In this document: piece after piece, positions 1 to 8,072 of the stretch
Numbering within the stretch: the stretch's first letter is position 1
Layout of the letters: each line of letters starts with the position of its first letter
Origin: Caldimonas caldifontis
GTDB taxonomy: Bacteria > Pseudomonadota > Gammaproteobacteria > Burkholderiales > Burkholderiaceae_C
Reading direction: 5' to 3'
DNA: 35,803 nt
Assembly (NCBI RefSeq): GCF_002930615.1
Contig: NZ_PSNX01000020.1
Span: 1-35,803 of the forward strand
Program-made: the position numbers and the translations under genes
The notes under the pieces: model-generated
The model's database searches: none
Told to the model about the DNA's origin: nothing
The model's input: only the letters and a program-made list of their open reading frames with translations

Positions 1-80
1 CTTCGGCAGCTTCGGTCAGCACCGGCGCCCACGGCGGCGCACTCCCCGCCGACTGGCAAGGACCTTACTACTCACAGTAA
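1..80 (+). CDS. C-terminal end of an unidentified protein (partial)
   Basis: The third forward frame is open from the window edge and ends at TAA 78-80. It encodes about 25 residues rich in Ala, Gly and Ser and finishing in ...DWQGPYYSQ. A strong rho-independent terminator lies about 30 bases downstream in the same direction, which supports a real plus-strand gene ending here. Too little is visible to assign a family. The other two forward frames give Arg-rich or low-quality peptides and run into the terminator, so this frame is the best candidate. Its reality is inferred from the terminator and composition only. Confidence 0.5.
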   Translation, partial: SAASVSTGAHGGALPADWQGPYYSQ

Positions 81-110
81 GACGCGGGGTCGTCTCCAAC
101 ATTGACACTC

Positions 111-134
111 GGGGCGCATCTTGCGCCCCGTTTT
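111..134 (+). terminator. Rho-independent terminator
   Basis: A perfect 7-bp GC stem (GGGGCGC at 111-117 and GCGCCCC at 123-129) with the 5-base loop ATCTT is followed by G and then TTTT (131-134). It sits between the plus-strand tail ending at 80 and the convergent acyltransferase ending at 150. The T run is on the plus strand, so it mainly terminates the leftward gene. Confidence 0.8.
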
Positions 135-149
135 CGCTCAGAAGCGGCA

Positions 150-2177
150 TCATCTTCCGAAGACTTCACGCTCAAGGATATCTTTGAACCATGCCTTCGC
201 TGCGGTTCTTGTGAGGTGATTGTCGTCAAAGAATGCAGGCAGACCATGCACCTCTACCGAGCAAGCACTATCAGAACAGATAACGGGCGCCGGATCGATA
301 AATCGCACCTGAGGATGATTCTTGTATCGCTCAAACACGGCCTTCACGCCGGCCTGTCTCGCCTGCACCGATTCAAGCGTTGGAGCGGGCGGATGGTCAA
401 TGCCCCATCGATCCTTGATCAGAAGAGCGTTCGGGACATTCCAACCCATCTCTGGAGTACCCTCAACAACCACGACATCTCGTCCGCTGGCCAGCAACAG
501 TTCCATGGTCCGTCGCAGCCCCCGTTCAAAAACCTCATGGGGTGATTGGCCCAACTTGTCAAGTTCATCTCGAACCAGCAACAAGCTTGGTGCTTGTCCT
601 CCAGCTTCGCCTCGCACCACGGTGGCAGATTCGTAAAGTGCCCACCTGGCGTGAAGAATGACCGTTTTAATGTCAGGTCTCCCGGCGATCTCGTGCAAAA
701 CGGACTCCGTGAACTCCGTACACCTCGGCTCAAGCAGGCGTGTCACCCCAAGCAATGGGGGGCAGATCATGCTGCCCATCAGGCCTGAGCGGCCCGCAGA
801 TCGAGCCGCTTCGCTCACTGCAGGTGACAGGGAGAGAGCATGCGAATCTCCGAGAAGGACGAAGTCATACGATCGCCCGACCTGACTGGGTGCGCCGATC
901 GGGCAGAGACCTTCTCCCAGCACGAATCGCTCGCACTCGGACGGCACCTCTGCTCGGTCGCTCGAAACGTCAACGATCGATTGCTGCGGGAAAGAGAGGC
1001 GGTACTTCAGACCGTCCACATGAATCAGACTGAGCGCAACAACACTCACGAGAGCCATGGCCCCCGCAGACCAGGCAAACACCTGGTGCCGGTGGTTCGG
1101 CCGCGCCCGAAAGGGCTGCTCTACCAACCACCAGGATCCAACAGCGCAGACGAACGATGCGGCAAAGATCCACAGCGCTGCGGTACTGGAGATCTCCGTC
1201 GTGCTCGACAAGTACTTGAAGAACACGATGATCGGCCAATGGACCAGATACAGCGAGTAGGAAATCTTTCCGATGAAGACCAGCGGCATCCAATGCATGA
1301 ACTTCAGCACTGAAGGCATGGAGCGTCGACCAAGTGCAATCAGCAAAGCAGCCCCAAGACACGGCGGCAAGGCAGACACTCCCGGGAACGGGGTTGCTTT
1401 TGAGTAAAGCAACACCGGGAGTACAAGCAGACACACCCCGGCCAACCCGGCAACGTTCGTCCAGAACCTCGTTCCAGGGGGCGTTCGCAAGGGATAGATT
1501 GCAAGCAAGGCCCCGATCCCAAGCTCCCATGCGCGAGTGGGCAAGAGATAAAAGGTCGCACTGGGTTTCCAGTACACCATCAGACATGCAGCGGCAAACG
1601 AAACCAGGGTAACCGTCAGAACCACCTGGCCCAGTCGCTTCGGCGCCAGCCGATTCACAAGGAGAATCAACAGCGGGAAAAAGATGTAGAACTGCTCTTC
1701 TACAGCCAGTGACCAGGTGTGCAGCAAGGGTTCCAGTTCGACAGCGGTACCAAAGTACTCGAGCGAAGACTTCCAGAACCACATGTTCGAGGAAAAGGCA
1801 ATGGCGGCAATCGCCGACTTCGCGAGCCCATCGAGTTCATCTGGCCTGAGGACCACCCATCCGCAGATCAAAGTGAGTACTACGACCGCAATCAATGCCG
1901 GAAGGATCCGCCTCGCGCGGCGCTCGTAGAAGCGCGCAATCGAGAATTTTCCCTCCTGAATCTCACGGATGATGATGCCCGTGATCAGAAACCCGGAGAT
2001 GACGAAGAAGATGTCAACACCAACGAATCCGCCCGGCAGGAACCCGACGCCCACGTGAAATAACACCACGGGCAGGATGGCAAAAGCCCGCAAGCTGTCG
2101 ATGTCGCGCCGGTACTCGTGGGAGATGTGAGCCACGTCCGCATGCGCTTTTCCTGCGGTACCCGTTGAGTTCACCAT
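150..2177 (-). CDS. OafA/YrhL-type acyltransferase 3 with C-terminal SGNH domain
   Basis: Integral membrane O-acyltransferase, probably acetylating an exported polysaccharide. The N-terminal ~380 residues carry acyltransferase-3 hallmarks: DIDSLRAFAILPVVLFH near the start, GGFVGVDIFFVISGFLITG, and LLHTWSLAVEEQFYIFFPLL, with about ten hydrophobic segments. The C-terminal ~250 residues form an SGNH/GDSL hydrolase-like domain with LLGDSHA as block I and DDNHLT as the Asp/His block near the end, the usual OafA layout (675 aa here). The ATG at 2177 is preferred because it lies 25 bases after the upstream glycosyltransferase stop. An in-frame start at 2231 would overlap that gene by 29 bases. It is the last gene of the leftward block, and its codon and base composition is somewhat less GC-rich than that of its neighbours. 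Confidence 0.9.
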   Translation of the reverse strand: MVNSTGTAGKAHADVAHISHEYRRDIDSLRAFAILPVVLFHVGVGFLPGGFVGVDIFFVISGFLITGIIIREIQEGKFSIARFYERRARRILPALIAVVVLTLICGWVVLRPDELDGLAKSAIAAIAFSSNMWFWKSSLEYFGTAVELEPLLHTWSLAVEEQFYIFFPLLILLVNRLAPKRLGQVVLTVTLVSFAAACLMVYWKPSATFYLLPTRAWELGIGALLAIYPLRTPPGTRFWTNVAGLAGVCLLVLPVLLYSKATPFPGVSALPPCLGAALLIALGRRSMPSVLKFMHWMPLVFIGKISYSLYLVHWPIIVFFKYLSSTTEISSTAALWIFAASFVCAVGSWWLVEQPFRARPNHRHQVFAWSAGAMALVSVVALSLIHVDGLKYRLSFPQQSIVDVSSDRAEVPSECERFVLGEGLCPIGAPSQVGRSYDFVLLGDSHALSLSPAVSEAARSAGRSGLMGSMICPPLLGVTRLLEPRCTEFTESVLHEIAGRPDIKTVILHARWALYESATVVRGEAGGQAPSLLLVRDELDKLGQSPHEVFERGLRRTMELLLASGRDVVVVEGTPEMGWNVPNALLIKDRWGIDHPPAPTLESVQARQAGVKAVFERYKNHPQVRFIDPAPVICSDSACSVEVHGLPAFFDDNHLTRTAAKAWFKDILEREVFGR

Positions 2178-2202
2178 GTGCTGATTCTGTCTCGCACGGA
2201 TT

Positions 2203-3468
2203 TCAAGACGAGACCTGTTGGACTCGCCCACTGGCGCGGAAATGCACGGTCAGCCGCGCCGCTTCGGTATCAATATCGTGTCGCAGCACGGCTCGCTCTC
2301 GAGCAATGGCACCCATCGCCTCGAGACGTCGTGGTGACGCTCGAAGGCATTCCTTGATGGATTCGACAAGTCTCTCAAGATCACCTGCCGGGCTGAGCCA
2401 GCCGCATTCGTCCTCCACCACGAGCTCCGGGATTCCTGCCACGTAAGTTGAAATCACCGGCCGCCCCAGCGCCATCGCCTCCATCAGCACGACCGGTAGT
2501 CCCTCAGCAAAACTGGGCAACACCAAAGCTCGTGCGGCAAGTATTTCCTCGCGTACCCGCTCGCTGGAAATCCAACCAGTAATACACACCTGGCCTCGCA
2601 AGCCGAGGCGATCCACTTCGTGCTCGATGGCTGCTCTCATTTCGCCATCCCCGGCGAGGACTAGTTCGCAGTCCAGACCTTCGTCCCTCAGGTATCTTAG
2701 AGCGCGTAGCAGAAGAAGCTGCCCCTTTTCCTGGCACAAGCGGCCAACGCACACCAGCCTGGACGCTTCGACCGGCTGCACCGTCACCGCTTCGTAGAAG
2801 CCACGCTCCAATCCACAGTGAACCACGTGGATCTTCGGCCAATCTTCCAGACGGCTCCAGCGATAAAGTTGTGCGCGCCCGTAAGAACTGACGGCCACCA
2901 CGAAGGCCGCCCGGCGAATCTTCTCGGGCAGGCCGATGAACTGGGGCTTGTCGGTTTCCTCGGAACCATGCGCCGTGAAGCTGTAGGGCAGCCCGCTGAG
3001 CACCCCCGCCAGCATGGCCACCTCGGCGGGGTTGGTCCCGAAGTGAGCATGCAGGTGCGAGACCTGGGCCTGCCGCAGCCAGCGTGCCAGCACGCAGGCC
3101 TCGGCAAGGTAGATCCAGTGCACAGGCAAGGGACGGTCTGAGCGGAGACCCAGGCGGGTGGCGAGCCACAGGGCTCGCGCGAACCGCCCGGGCGCCGTGA
3201 GTGCGGCGTGTGCAGTGGCCGCGAGCAATGCGATGAGCCCGCCTTGGAGCACGTAGCGGGTCTTGGCCCGCTCACTGACATCCTGCGGATCGACCACGGG
3301 TTCGTCCCAGCCCCTCAAGGCGAAGCGTTCGATCGCGATCCCTTGCCGCTCGACGGCCAGGATCTCCCGCCGGATGAAGCTGTGGCTGACTTTCGGATAC
3401 TGATTGACCAGGTAGGCGACACGCGTCGCCTGGCCGTCTACCGCGCGGGACGAAGAGTGTTCAGACAT
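2203..3468 (-). CDS. GT4-family glycosyltransferase
   Basis: Retaining GT-B fold glycosyltransferase (421 aa) that would add a sugar to a lipid-linked oligosaccharide on the cytoplasmic face. The N-terminus has the pattern VAYLVNQYPKVSHSFIRREI, typical of WcaL-like and exosortase-associated GT4 enzymes. HLHAHFGTNPAEVA and the glycine-rich VCVGRLCQEKGQ follow. The nucleotide-sugar site EGLPVVLMEAMALGRPVI near the C-terminus contains the E-x7-E motif. The ATG at 3468 is chosen because it overlaps the stop of the upstream amidotransferase (3461) by 8 bases, implying translational coupling. An upstream in-frame ATG at 3618 would add 50 residues with no family resemblance. The donor sugar cannot be told from sequence. 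Confidence 0.9.
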   Translation of the reverse strand: MSEHSSSRAVDGQATRVAYLVNQYPKVSHSFIRREILAVERQGIAIERFALRGWDEPVVDPQDVSERAKTRYVLQGGLIALLAATAHAALTAPGRFARALWLATRLGLRSDRPLPVHWIYLAEACVLARWLRQAQVSHLHAHFGTNPAEVAMLAGVLSGLPYSFTAHGSEETDKPQFIGLPEKIRRAAFVVAVSSYGRAQLYRWSRLEDWPKIHVVHCGLERGFYEAVTVQPVEASRLVCVGRLCQEKGQLLLLRALRYLRDEGLDCELVLAGDGEMRAAIEHEVDRLGLRGQVCITGWISSERVREEILAARALVLPSFAEGLPVVLMEAMALGRPVISTYVAGIPELVVEDECGWLSPAGDLERLVESIKECLRASPRRLEAMGAIARERAVLRHDIDTEAARLTVHFRASGRVQQVSS

Positions 3469-5401
3469 AGACACGATGGCGATGGCACCAATGAACCAGG
3501 ACGTACAGCGCCCAGATGCGCGACCAGTACAGGCCCGGTGCACCGTCCTTGAAGGCCTTCCACAGCCTGGCCACGGTCTGTGGGTCCAGTCCGGCCGGGC
3601 GCACCAGCGCGGGATCATTCAAGGTGTCGTCGATGCGCCGGCCCAGCTGGCTTCGTAGCCATCGGTCGTAGGGCAGCTCGAATCCGGTCTTGGGCCGGTC
3701 AAAGAGCGCGGGATCCAGGCCCTTGAGGCCCACGCGCCGCAGCAAGGTCTTGCGACGGATCGGGTGATAGCGCACGGCGTCCGGCACACGCCCCACCTGC
3801 TCCAGCAGCATCTGGTCCACCAGAGGCAAGCGCACCTCGATCGAGGCAGACATGCTGACAGCATCGGTGTCGCGCAGCAGCCGCTCCCCCAGGAACAGGC
3901 GCTGCTCCAGCGCACTGATGGCGCCCAGGTCGGACCGTGCGGCGATCGACTCGCCCAGCCAGATTCGCATGGCCTCCGGCAGGCCGTCATGGAGGCGGTC
4001 TCGACCCTGCGCGCCCAGCAGTTCGCGATGCTGCTGCGGCAGGAACAGGGCGTAGGCCATCTGGTACAGGCCGAGCAGGTCATCGCCTCGGGCCACCATC
4101 TCCGGAAGCTTGGCCCAGCGGGTCTGTGCCGGAAAGCCCAGCCCCGAGGGCTGCTTGAAACGTGCCACGCGCCGGGCCAGATCGCGTTTCAGAGCGGCTG
4201 GCAGCCACTGCGTGCGCCGGGCCCAGCGAGCCAGCACCGGCAGATCACGGAAGGTGGTGTAGCCACCGAAGAGTTCGTCGCCACCGCTGCCCACCAGGGC
4301 CACCTTGAACCCTGCCTGAGCCACGGCATGCGACATGAAGTAGGAGTTCAAGCCATCGAAGCTGGGCTGGTCCAGGCTGGCGAGGGCGTCGTCCAGGCGG
4401 GAGGTGAACAGCGACTCGGTGAGCAGCAACTCGCGGTGTTCGGTGCCGATGGCCTTGGCGATGGCACGGGCATGTTCACCCTCATTGTGCTCGGCTTCTT
4501 CGAAAGCGAGCGTGAAGGTGTGGACCGGCGTCTGGGAAGATTGCTGCGCCAGGTGCGCCACGGCCGAGGAATCGACGCCGCCGGAGAGGAAGATGCCCAG
4601 GGGCACGTCGCTGGCCAGGTGCAGATGCACGCAGTCCTTCAGCGCGGCCGCGAGCGCCTCCTCGGAAAAGTCCTCCTGGTTCCGAAGACGCGGAAGTTGC
4701 CAGTAGGCGCGACGCTCAAGCGTCGTTCCCCGGGCGTCTGCCACCAGGAGTTCGCCAGGCCACATCGTCTCGATCCCCTCGACGACCGTGTTGGGTGCCA
4801 CGGTGAAGCCGTTCCAGACCACGCTGGCCACGGCGGTCGGGTCGAGGCGGGCCCGCCCGAGCAGCCCGCTGGCAAGCAGGGCACGCAGCTCAGACGCAAA
4901 GGCGAGCGACCACCGGCCCTTCGGATCCGGGTTGCGCGCGAGATAGAGTGGCTTGATGCCCAGGGGATCCCGCGCGAGGGTCAGGCGGCGATCCCGGCGG
5001 CTCCAGTGGGCAAAGGCGAACATGCCGCGCAACCGCGGTATCGCTGCTGCACCGTGCAGGCTCAGCGAGCGCAGCATGACGGCCGTATCCCCGCTGGAGC
5101 CCAGGTCCGCTCCCCCCTGGGGCAGTTCGGCCCTCAGCGCGCGGTAGTTGTAGATCTCCCCGTTGAGAACCACAACGTCCCCTGTAGGGCCGTCGATCAT
5201 GGGCTGCACGCCGCTGGGCGACAGATCGAGGATGGCCAGCCTGCGATGGGCCAGCATCGGGCCCCACCCGGCGGAGTCGGGTTCGGCCTCCCAGAAACCA
5301 TCGGCATCCGGTCCGCGATGCGTCATGGCATCAGACATGCGCCGCAGGGCGGCACGGTGAGTCTCGTCGATCTGGCCGACGATGCCGGCAATGCCGCACA
5401 T
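3461..5401 (-). CDS. Asparagine synthase (glutamine-hydrolysing)-type amidotransferase
   Basis: Two-domain AsnB-like enzyme (646 aa). The start MCGIAGIVG exposes Cys2, the glutaminase nucleophile. RLAILDLSPSGVQPM and NGEIYNYRALRAEL complete the class II amidotransferase domain (about residues 1-210). The synthetase half has the ATP pyrophosphatase loop LSGGVDSSAVAHLA at about residue 270 and a later GSGGDELFGGY motif. AsnB paralogues inside exopolysaccharide or exosortase-associated clusters are common. There the acceptor may be a sugar carboxylate (uronic acid amide) rather than free aspartate; that substrate is inference from context. It lies 37 bases downstream of the GT2 gene and overlaps the GT4 gene, so it belongs to the same leftward operon. 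Confidence 0.92.
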   Translation of the reverse strand: MCGIAGIVGQIDETHRAALRRMSDAMTHRGPDADGFWEAEPDSAGWGPMLAHRRLAILDLSPSGVQPMIDGPTGDVVVLNGEIYNYRALRAELPQGGADLGSSGDTAVMLRSLSLHGAAAIPRLRGMFAFAHWSRRDRRLTLARDPLGIKPLYLARNPDPKGRWSLAFASELRALLASGLLGRARLDPTAVASVVWNGFTVAPNTVVEGIETMWPGELLVADARGTTLERRAYWQLPRLRNQEDFSEEALAAALKDCVHLHLASDVPLGIFLSGGVDSSAVAHLAQQSSQTPVHTFTLAFEEAEHNEGEHARAIAKAIGTEHRELLLTESLFTSRLDDALASLDQPSFDGLNSYFMSHAVAQAGFKVALVGSGGDELFGGYTTFRDLPVLARWARRTQWLPAALKRDLARRVARFKQPSGLGFPAQTRWAKLPEMVARGDDLLGLYQMAYALFLPQQHRELLGAQGRDRLHDGLPEAMRIWLGESIAARSDLGAISALEQRLFLGERLLRDTDAVSMSASIEVRLPLVDQMLLEQVGRVPDAVRYHPIRRKTLLRRVGLKGLDPALFDRPKTGFELPYDRWLRSQLGRRIDDTLNDPALVRPAGLDPQTVARLWKAFKDGAPGLYWSRIWALYVLVHWCHRHRVYV

Positions 5402-5438
5402 GGTTCTTGGAAAGTTGGTGAAGAAGTCGGCGAAAGGG

Positions 5439-6356
5439 TCAGGAGGCCGTTGGCACGGGCACGCGCTGCATCTCTTCCACCGCCCGGCGCTTGCCGACCA
5501 GGAGCACGCGGCGGTGGTAGCGCCTCAGGAAGGAGCGGAACGCCGGATCGTCGTATCTCGGCTTGCGCTGGATCGCAGCACTGAGCCAGCCCCACAGCAT
5601 GGCCAGACTTCCCAGGACATAGGGCTTCTGGTTCAAGCGGGATACGGCACTGGCTGCCATGAAGACGAAGCCGGTGCCCATGAAGTACTGCCCATAGCCA
5701 TGGCGCATGCGCCCGGTGAAGATGCCCTTCTGGCTGGACCCCATCGGCCGAAGGTGGATGAAGCGCAGCTCGGGCTCATCCCAGCTGCAGGCCTGCCAGC
5801 CGTTCATGCGGCACTGATGGCAGTCGATGCCGTCCCACATCACCTCACGCACGAAGCCGCCGATCGCCTGGAAGCACGACACCCTGTAGAACTTGGTCAT
5901 GCCCAGCGACGTGTCGTCGCCATGGCGTTCGTTGATCATCTCGCCGTTCTCTTCGACATAGGCCTTGCCACTGCAGGTGGCGATGCTCCGGTCCTCGTTC
6001 ATGCGTCGCATCAGGATCTCGAAGTAACGCGGCGGCAGGCGCAAGTCGAGGTCGAGCTTGCACAGGAAATCGTACTCCGCGGGGTCGATTACCGCATACC
6101 CGCTGTAGAAAGCATCCACCACGCCTGGCCCAACGGCCCGGTGCCCGCGATCCGAGCGTGTAACGATCTGGATCCAGGGGTAGCGCTGGGCGTACTCCTG
6201 CAGGATCAGGGGTGTCTCGTCGGTGGAGCCATCATCGACGATGACCCATTTCGCCGGAAGGACCGACTGGGCCAGCACGCTGTCGAGCGTCTGACGCATG
6301 TAGGCTGCCTCGTTGCGGCACGGCGAGATCAGGACGTAGCGTTGGCCAGTGCTCAT
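5439..6356 (-). CDS. GT2-family glycosyltransferase
   Basis: A 305-aa GT-A enzyme. The N-terminal block VLISPCRNEAAYMRQTLDSVL is followed by WVIVDDGSTDET, holding the first nucleotide-binding aspartates, and KLDLDLRLPPRYFE carries a DxD-like motif. A Cys/His-containing stretch (GIDCHQCRMNGW) and two weakly hydrophobic segments near the C-terminus suggest membrane association. The start gives the standard position of the conserved N-terminal beta strand. It sits between the deacetylase and the amidotransferase in a co-directional block, so it likely transfers one residue of the repeat unit. Acceptor and donor are not recognisable. Confidence 0.9.
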   Translation of the reverse strand: MSTGQRYVLISPCRNEAAYMRQTLDSVLAQSVLPAKWVIVDDGSTDETPLILQEYAQRYPWIQIVTRSDRGHRAVGPGVVDAFYSGYAVIDPAEYDFLCKLDLDLRLPPRYFEILMRRMNEDRSIATCSGKAYVEENGEMINERHGDDTSLGMTKFYRVSCFQAIGGFVREVMWDGIDCHQCRMNGWQACSWDEPELRFIHLRPMGSSQKGIFTGRMRHGYGQYFMGTGFVFMAASAVSRLNQKPYVLGSLAMLWGWLSAAIQRKPRYDDPAFRSFLRRYHRRVLLVGKRRAVEEMQRVPVPTAS

Positions 6357-6437
6357 GACTAGGCGCTCATGTCGGAAGAAAGTATGACAATCGGGGTGAG
6401 CTCTAGGGCGCTGAACGCCGGGTGTGCGTGACAGGCA

Positions 6438-7463
6438 TCAGTGACGCCATTGCCCTGCCAGGAGATTGAACTTGAATCGTGTCAGATCGTCGTACCGACC
6501 CACAGGAATGCGCGCGACGGCGAACTGGGAATCGGTGCGCCTCCATAGCCCCTTTTCGGTGGTCAGTGCCGTTGCGAAGCCGGCCGCCTGGGCACGAGCC
6601 ATCAATTCGCGGTTGTGGTTGCCATTGGGATAGGCAAAGTGGTGCACGGCGCGCCCCGTCCACTCGCGCAGCAGATGGGCCGAGCGCTCCATGGAGGCTT
6701 GGGCGACATCAGGTGGAATCTGATCCAGCAGGCTGTGGCAATCGGTGTGCGCTCCCAGGGTGACCCACCGCGATTGCGCCAACGCCAGCAATTGCTCCTT
6801 GGTCAGCGGCTCCAGGGGCTCAAAATCAGTGCGTCGGCAAGATGCCAGCTGCGCGACCACGGCATCGGCCGCCGCCTCCCTGCGCCCGGGCTCCAGCCTC
6901 TTGAGCGCCTCGAGCAAGCCTCTCAGGGCCTGCCAGCGCTCCTCGCCTGAGCCTGCCTCGATGGTGAAGCCAGGAAGGCCGTGGTCGGCAAGGTGAAGCT
7001 TCGCGGGGCGGCTCACCTGCAGGGCATTCATCACACGATCGAACCAGTAGGGACGGCCACTCGCGATGTGTCCGGTTGCCACGTAGATGGTGACCGGAAG
7101 CTGCAGTTCCTCGAGCATCGGGAACAGGTAACGATGCAGGCCAGTGTGTCCGTCGTCAAAGGTGATCACGGCCTTGGGGCGCCCTGGGGGAGCTGCGTCG
7201 CGCACGTGAGCCGTCGCCTCATCCAGCGAGACAATGTCGTAGTCGCGGCGCAACAGCGAGATCTGCGCCACAAAGTCCGAACGTCGAACGACCGTCCAGG
7301 CATCGAAGGTTTCGTTGTCGGCGCCCAGCGTGTGGTACATGAGTACCGTCACGGGATCGCCGCGCAATGCCCGCGCTCGCACCAGCGGATACACACCGCC
7401 CGATGTCAGGACCCGACGCCCGAGCTGCTTGGGGGACAAGGCTGACAATGACGCAAGGGGCAT
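6438..7463 (-). CDS. Polysaccharide deacetylase (NodB/CE4 family)
   Basis: A 341-aa carbohydrate esterase 4 protein that probably removes N-acetyl groups from a polysaccharide or lipid-linked intermediate. The metal site is recognisable: VITFDDGHTG is motif 1 with the catalytic Asp-Asp, and GAHTDCHSLL gives the HxxxH zinc ligands of motif 2. FAYPNGNHN is the later R/F-Y-P motif, and VLMYHTLG is the usual N-terminal strand. No clear signal peptide is seen at the chosen start, so a cytoplasmic site or an alternative start should be considered. The ATG at 7463 fits the family N-terminus; the longer reading to 7595 runs through the divergent promoter region. First gene of the leftward block. Confidence 0.88.
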   Translation of the reverse strand: MPLASLSALSPKQLGRRVLTSGGVYPLVRARALRGDPVTVLMYHTLGADNETFDAWTVVRRSDFVAQISLLRRDYDIVSLDEATAHVRDAAPPGRPKAVITFDDGHTGLHRYLFPMLEELQLPVTIYVATGHIASGRPYWFDRVMNALQVSRPAKLHLADHGLPGFTIEAGSGEERWQALRGLLEALKRLEPGRREAAADAVVAQLASCRRTDFEPLEPLTKEQLLALAQSRWVTLGAHTDCHSLLDQIPPDVAQASMERSAHLLREWTGRAVHHFAYPNGNHNRELMARAQAAGFATALTTEKGLWRRTDSQFAVARIPVGRYDDLTRFKFNLLAGQWRH

Positions 7464-7690
7464 GGATGTCCGAACAGACGGGCTATGCAGAAAAGGGAAA
7501 GGGCGCAGAGCCCCCCCCGAGACGTTCCCAAGGGGTGTACGGATTATTTTCCGGAGCACAGCCGCGCTGCGACCCCCCACTTGGGCGTGTACCACGTGCC
7601 CGGTCCTGAGTCACACTGCGCACGCTCCTGGCCCGAGCGGCCCGGTCGGGCAGCGCCCTCCTGGGCCCTTCGTTGATGGTGGATGCAAAC
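7464..7690. promoter_or_regulatory. Divergent intergenic region between the deacetylase block and the SMR/UbiA pair
   Basis: This 227-bp gap separates two divergent transcription units, so it must hold promoters for both. I cannot pick convincing -35/-10 pairs by eye. A run of eight C residues lies at 7511-7518 (G8 in the leftward leader, about 50 bases before the deacetylase ATG). The short AT-rich stretch ATTATTTT near 7545 is the least GC-rich part and the likeliest promoter core. Confidence 0.45.
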
Positions 7691-8065
7691 ATGACCCGCT
7701 CGGTGTTCGGCCTGATTCTCGTGAATGTGCTGCTGACTTCGCTCGCTCAGGTCATTCTCAAAGCCGGCATGAGCGCGGACGCAGTCCAGGCCAGCCTGTC
7801 CCAAGGTGCTCGGTGGTCAACAGCCTGGGTTGTGGGCAGCCACCCCCTCGTCATCGCGGGCCTGGCCATGTACTTTGCCAGTGCCGTGATCTGGCTGCTG
7901 GTTCTCGCCCGTGTGGAAGTCAGCCTCGCCTATCCATTCGTGGGCTTGGGCTTTGTCGTCACCATGCTTTTGGGCTGGTGGCTCCATGGCGATGCCCTCA
8001 GCCTCGCGCGCGTCGGTGGCACGCTCCTGATTGCCGCCGGTGTGGCGGTGCTCGCTCGGAGCTGA
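7691..8065 (+). CDS. Small four-helix SMR/EamA-like (ArnE/ArnF-like) transporter
   Basis: A 124-aa membrane protein with four hydrophobic helices: VFGLILVNVLLTSLAQVIL, VIAGLAMYFASAVIWLLVL, a third over YPFVGLGFVVTMLLGWW, and VGGTLLIAAGVAVL at the end. LTSLAQVILKAGM and VEVSLAYPF resemble the SMR superfamily, and especially the ArnE/ArnF and EmrE-like subunits that move lipid-linked sugars. The ATG at 7691 has GGTGGA about 7 bases upstream. Alternative in-frame starts exist at 7676 (ATG) and 7673 (TTG). It ends 7 bases before the HAD-UbiA gene, so the two are surely co-transcribed. A role as a flippase for the product of that enzyme is inference; a general drug/metabolite exporter is the alternative. 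Confidence 0.82.
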   Translation: MTRSVFGLILVNVLLTSLAQVILKAGMSADAVQASLSQGARWSTAWVVGSHPLVIAGLAMYFASAVIWLLVLARVEVSLAYPFVGLGFVVTMLLGWWLHGDALSLARVGGTLLIAAGVAVLARS

Positions 8066-8072
8066 TCTCGAA

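Noticed and set aside
3764-5584. Long plus-strand open frame (606 codons) opposite the asparagine-synthase-like gene
   Set aside because: Antisense shadow of a clearly recognised gene; high GC keeps the opposite frame open. Composition is His/Gln/Arg-rich with no family motif.
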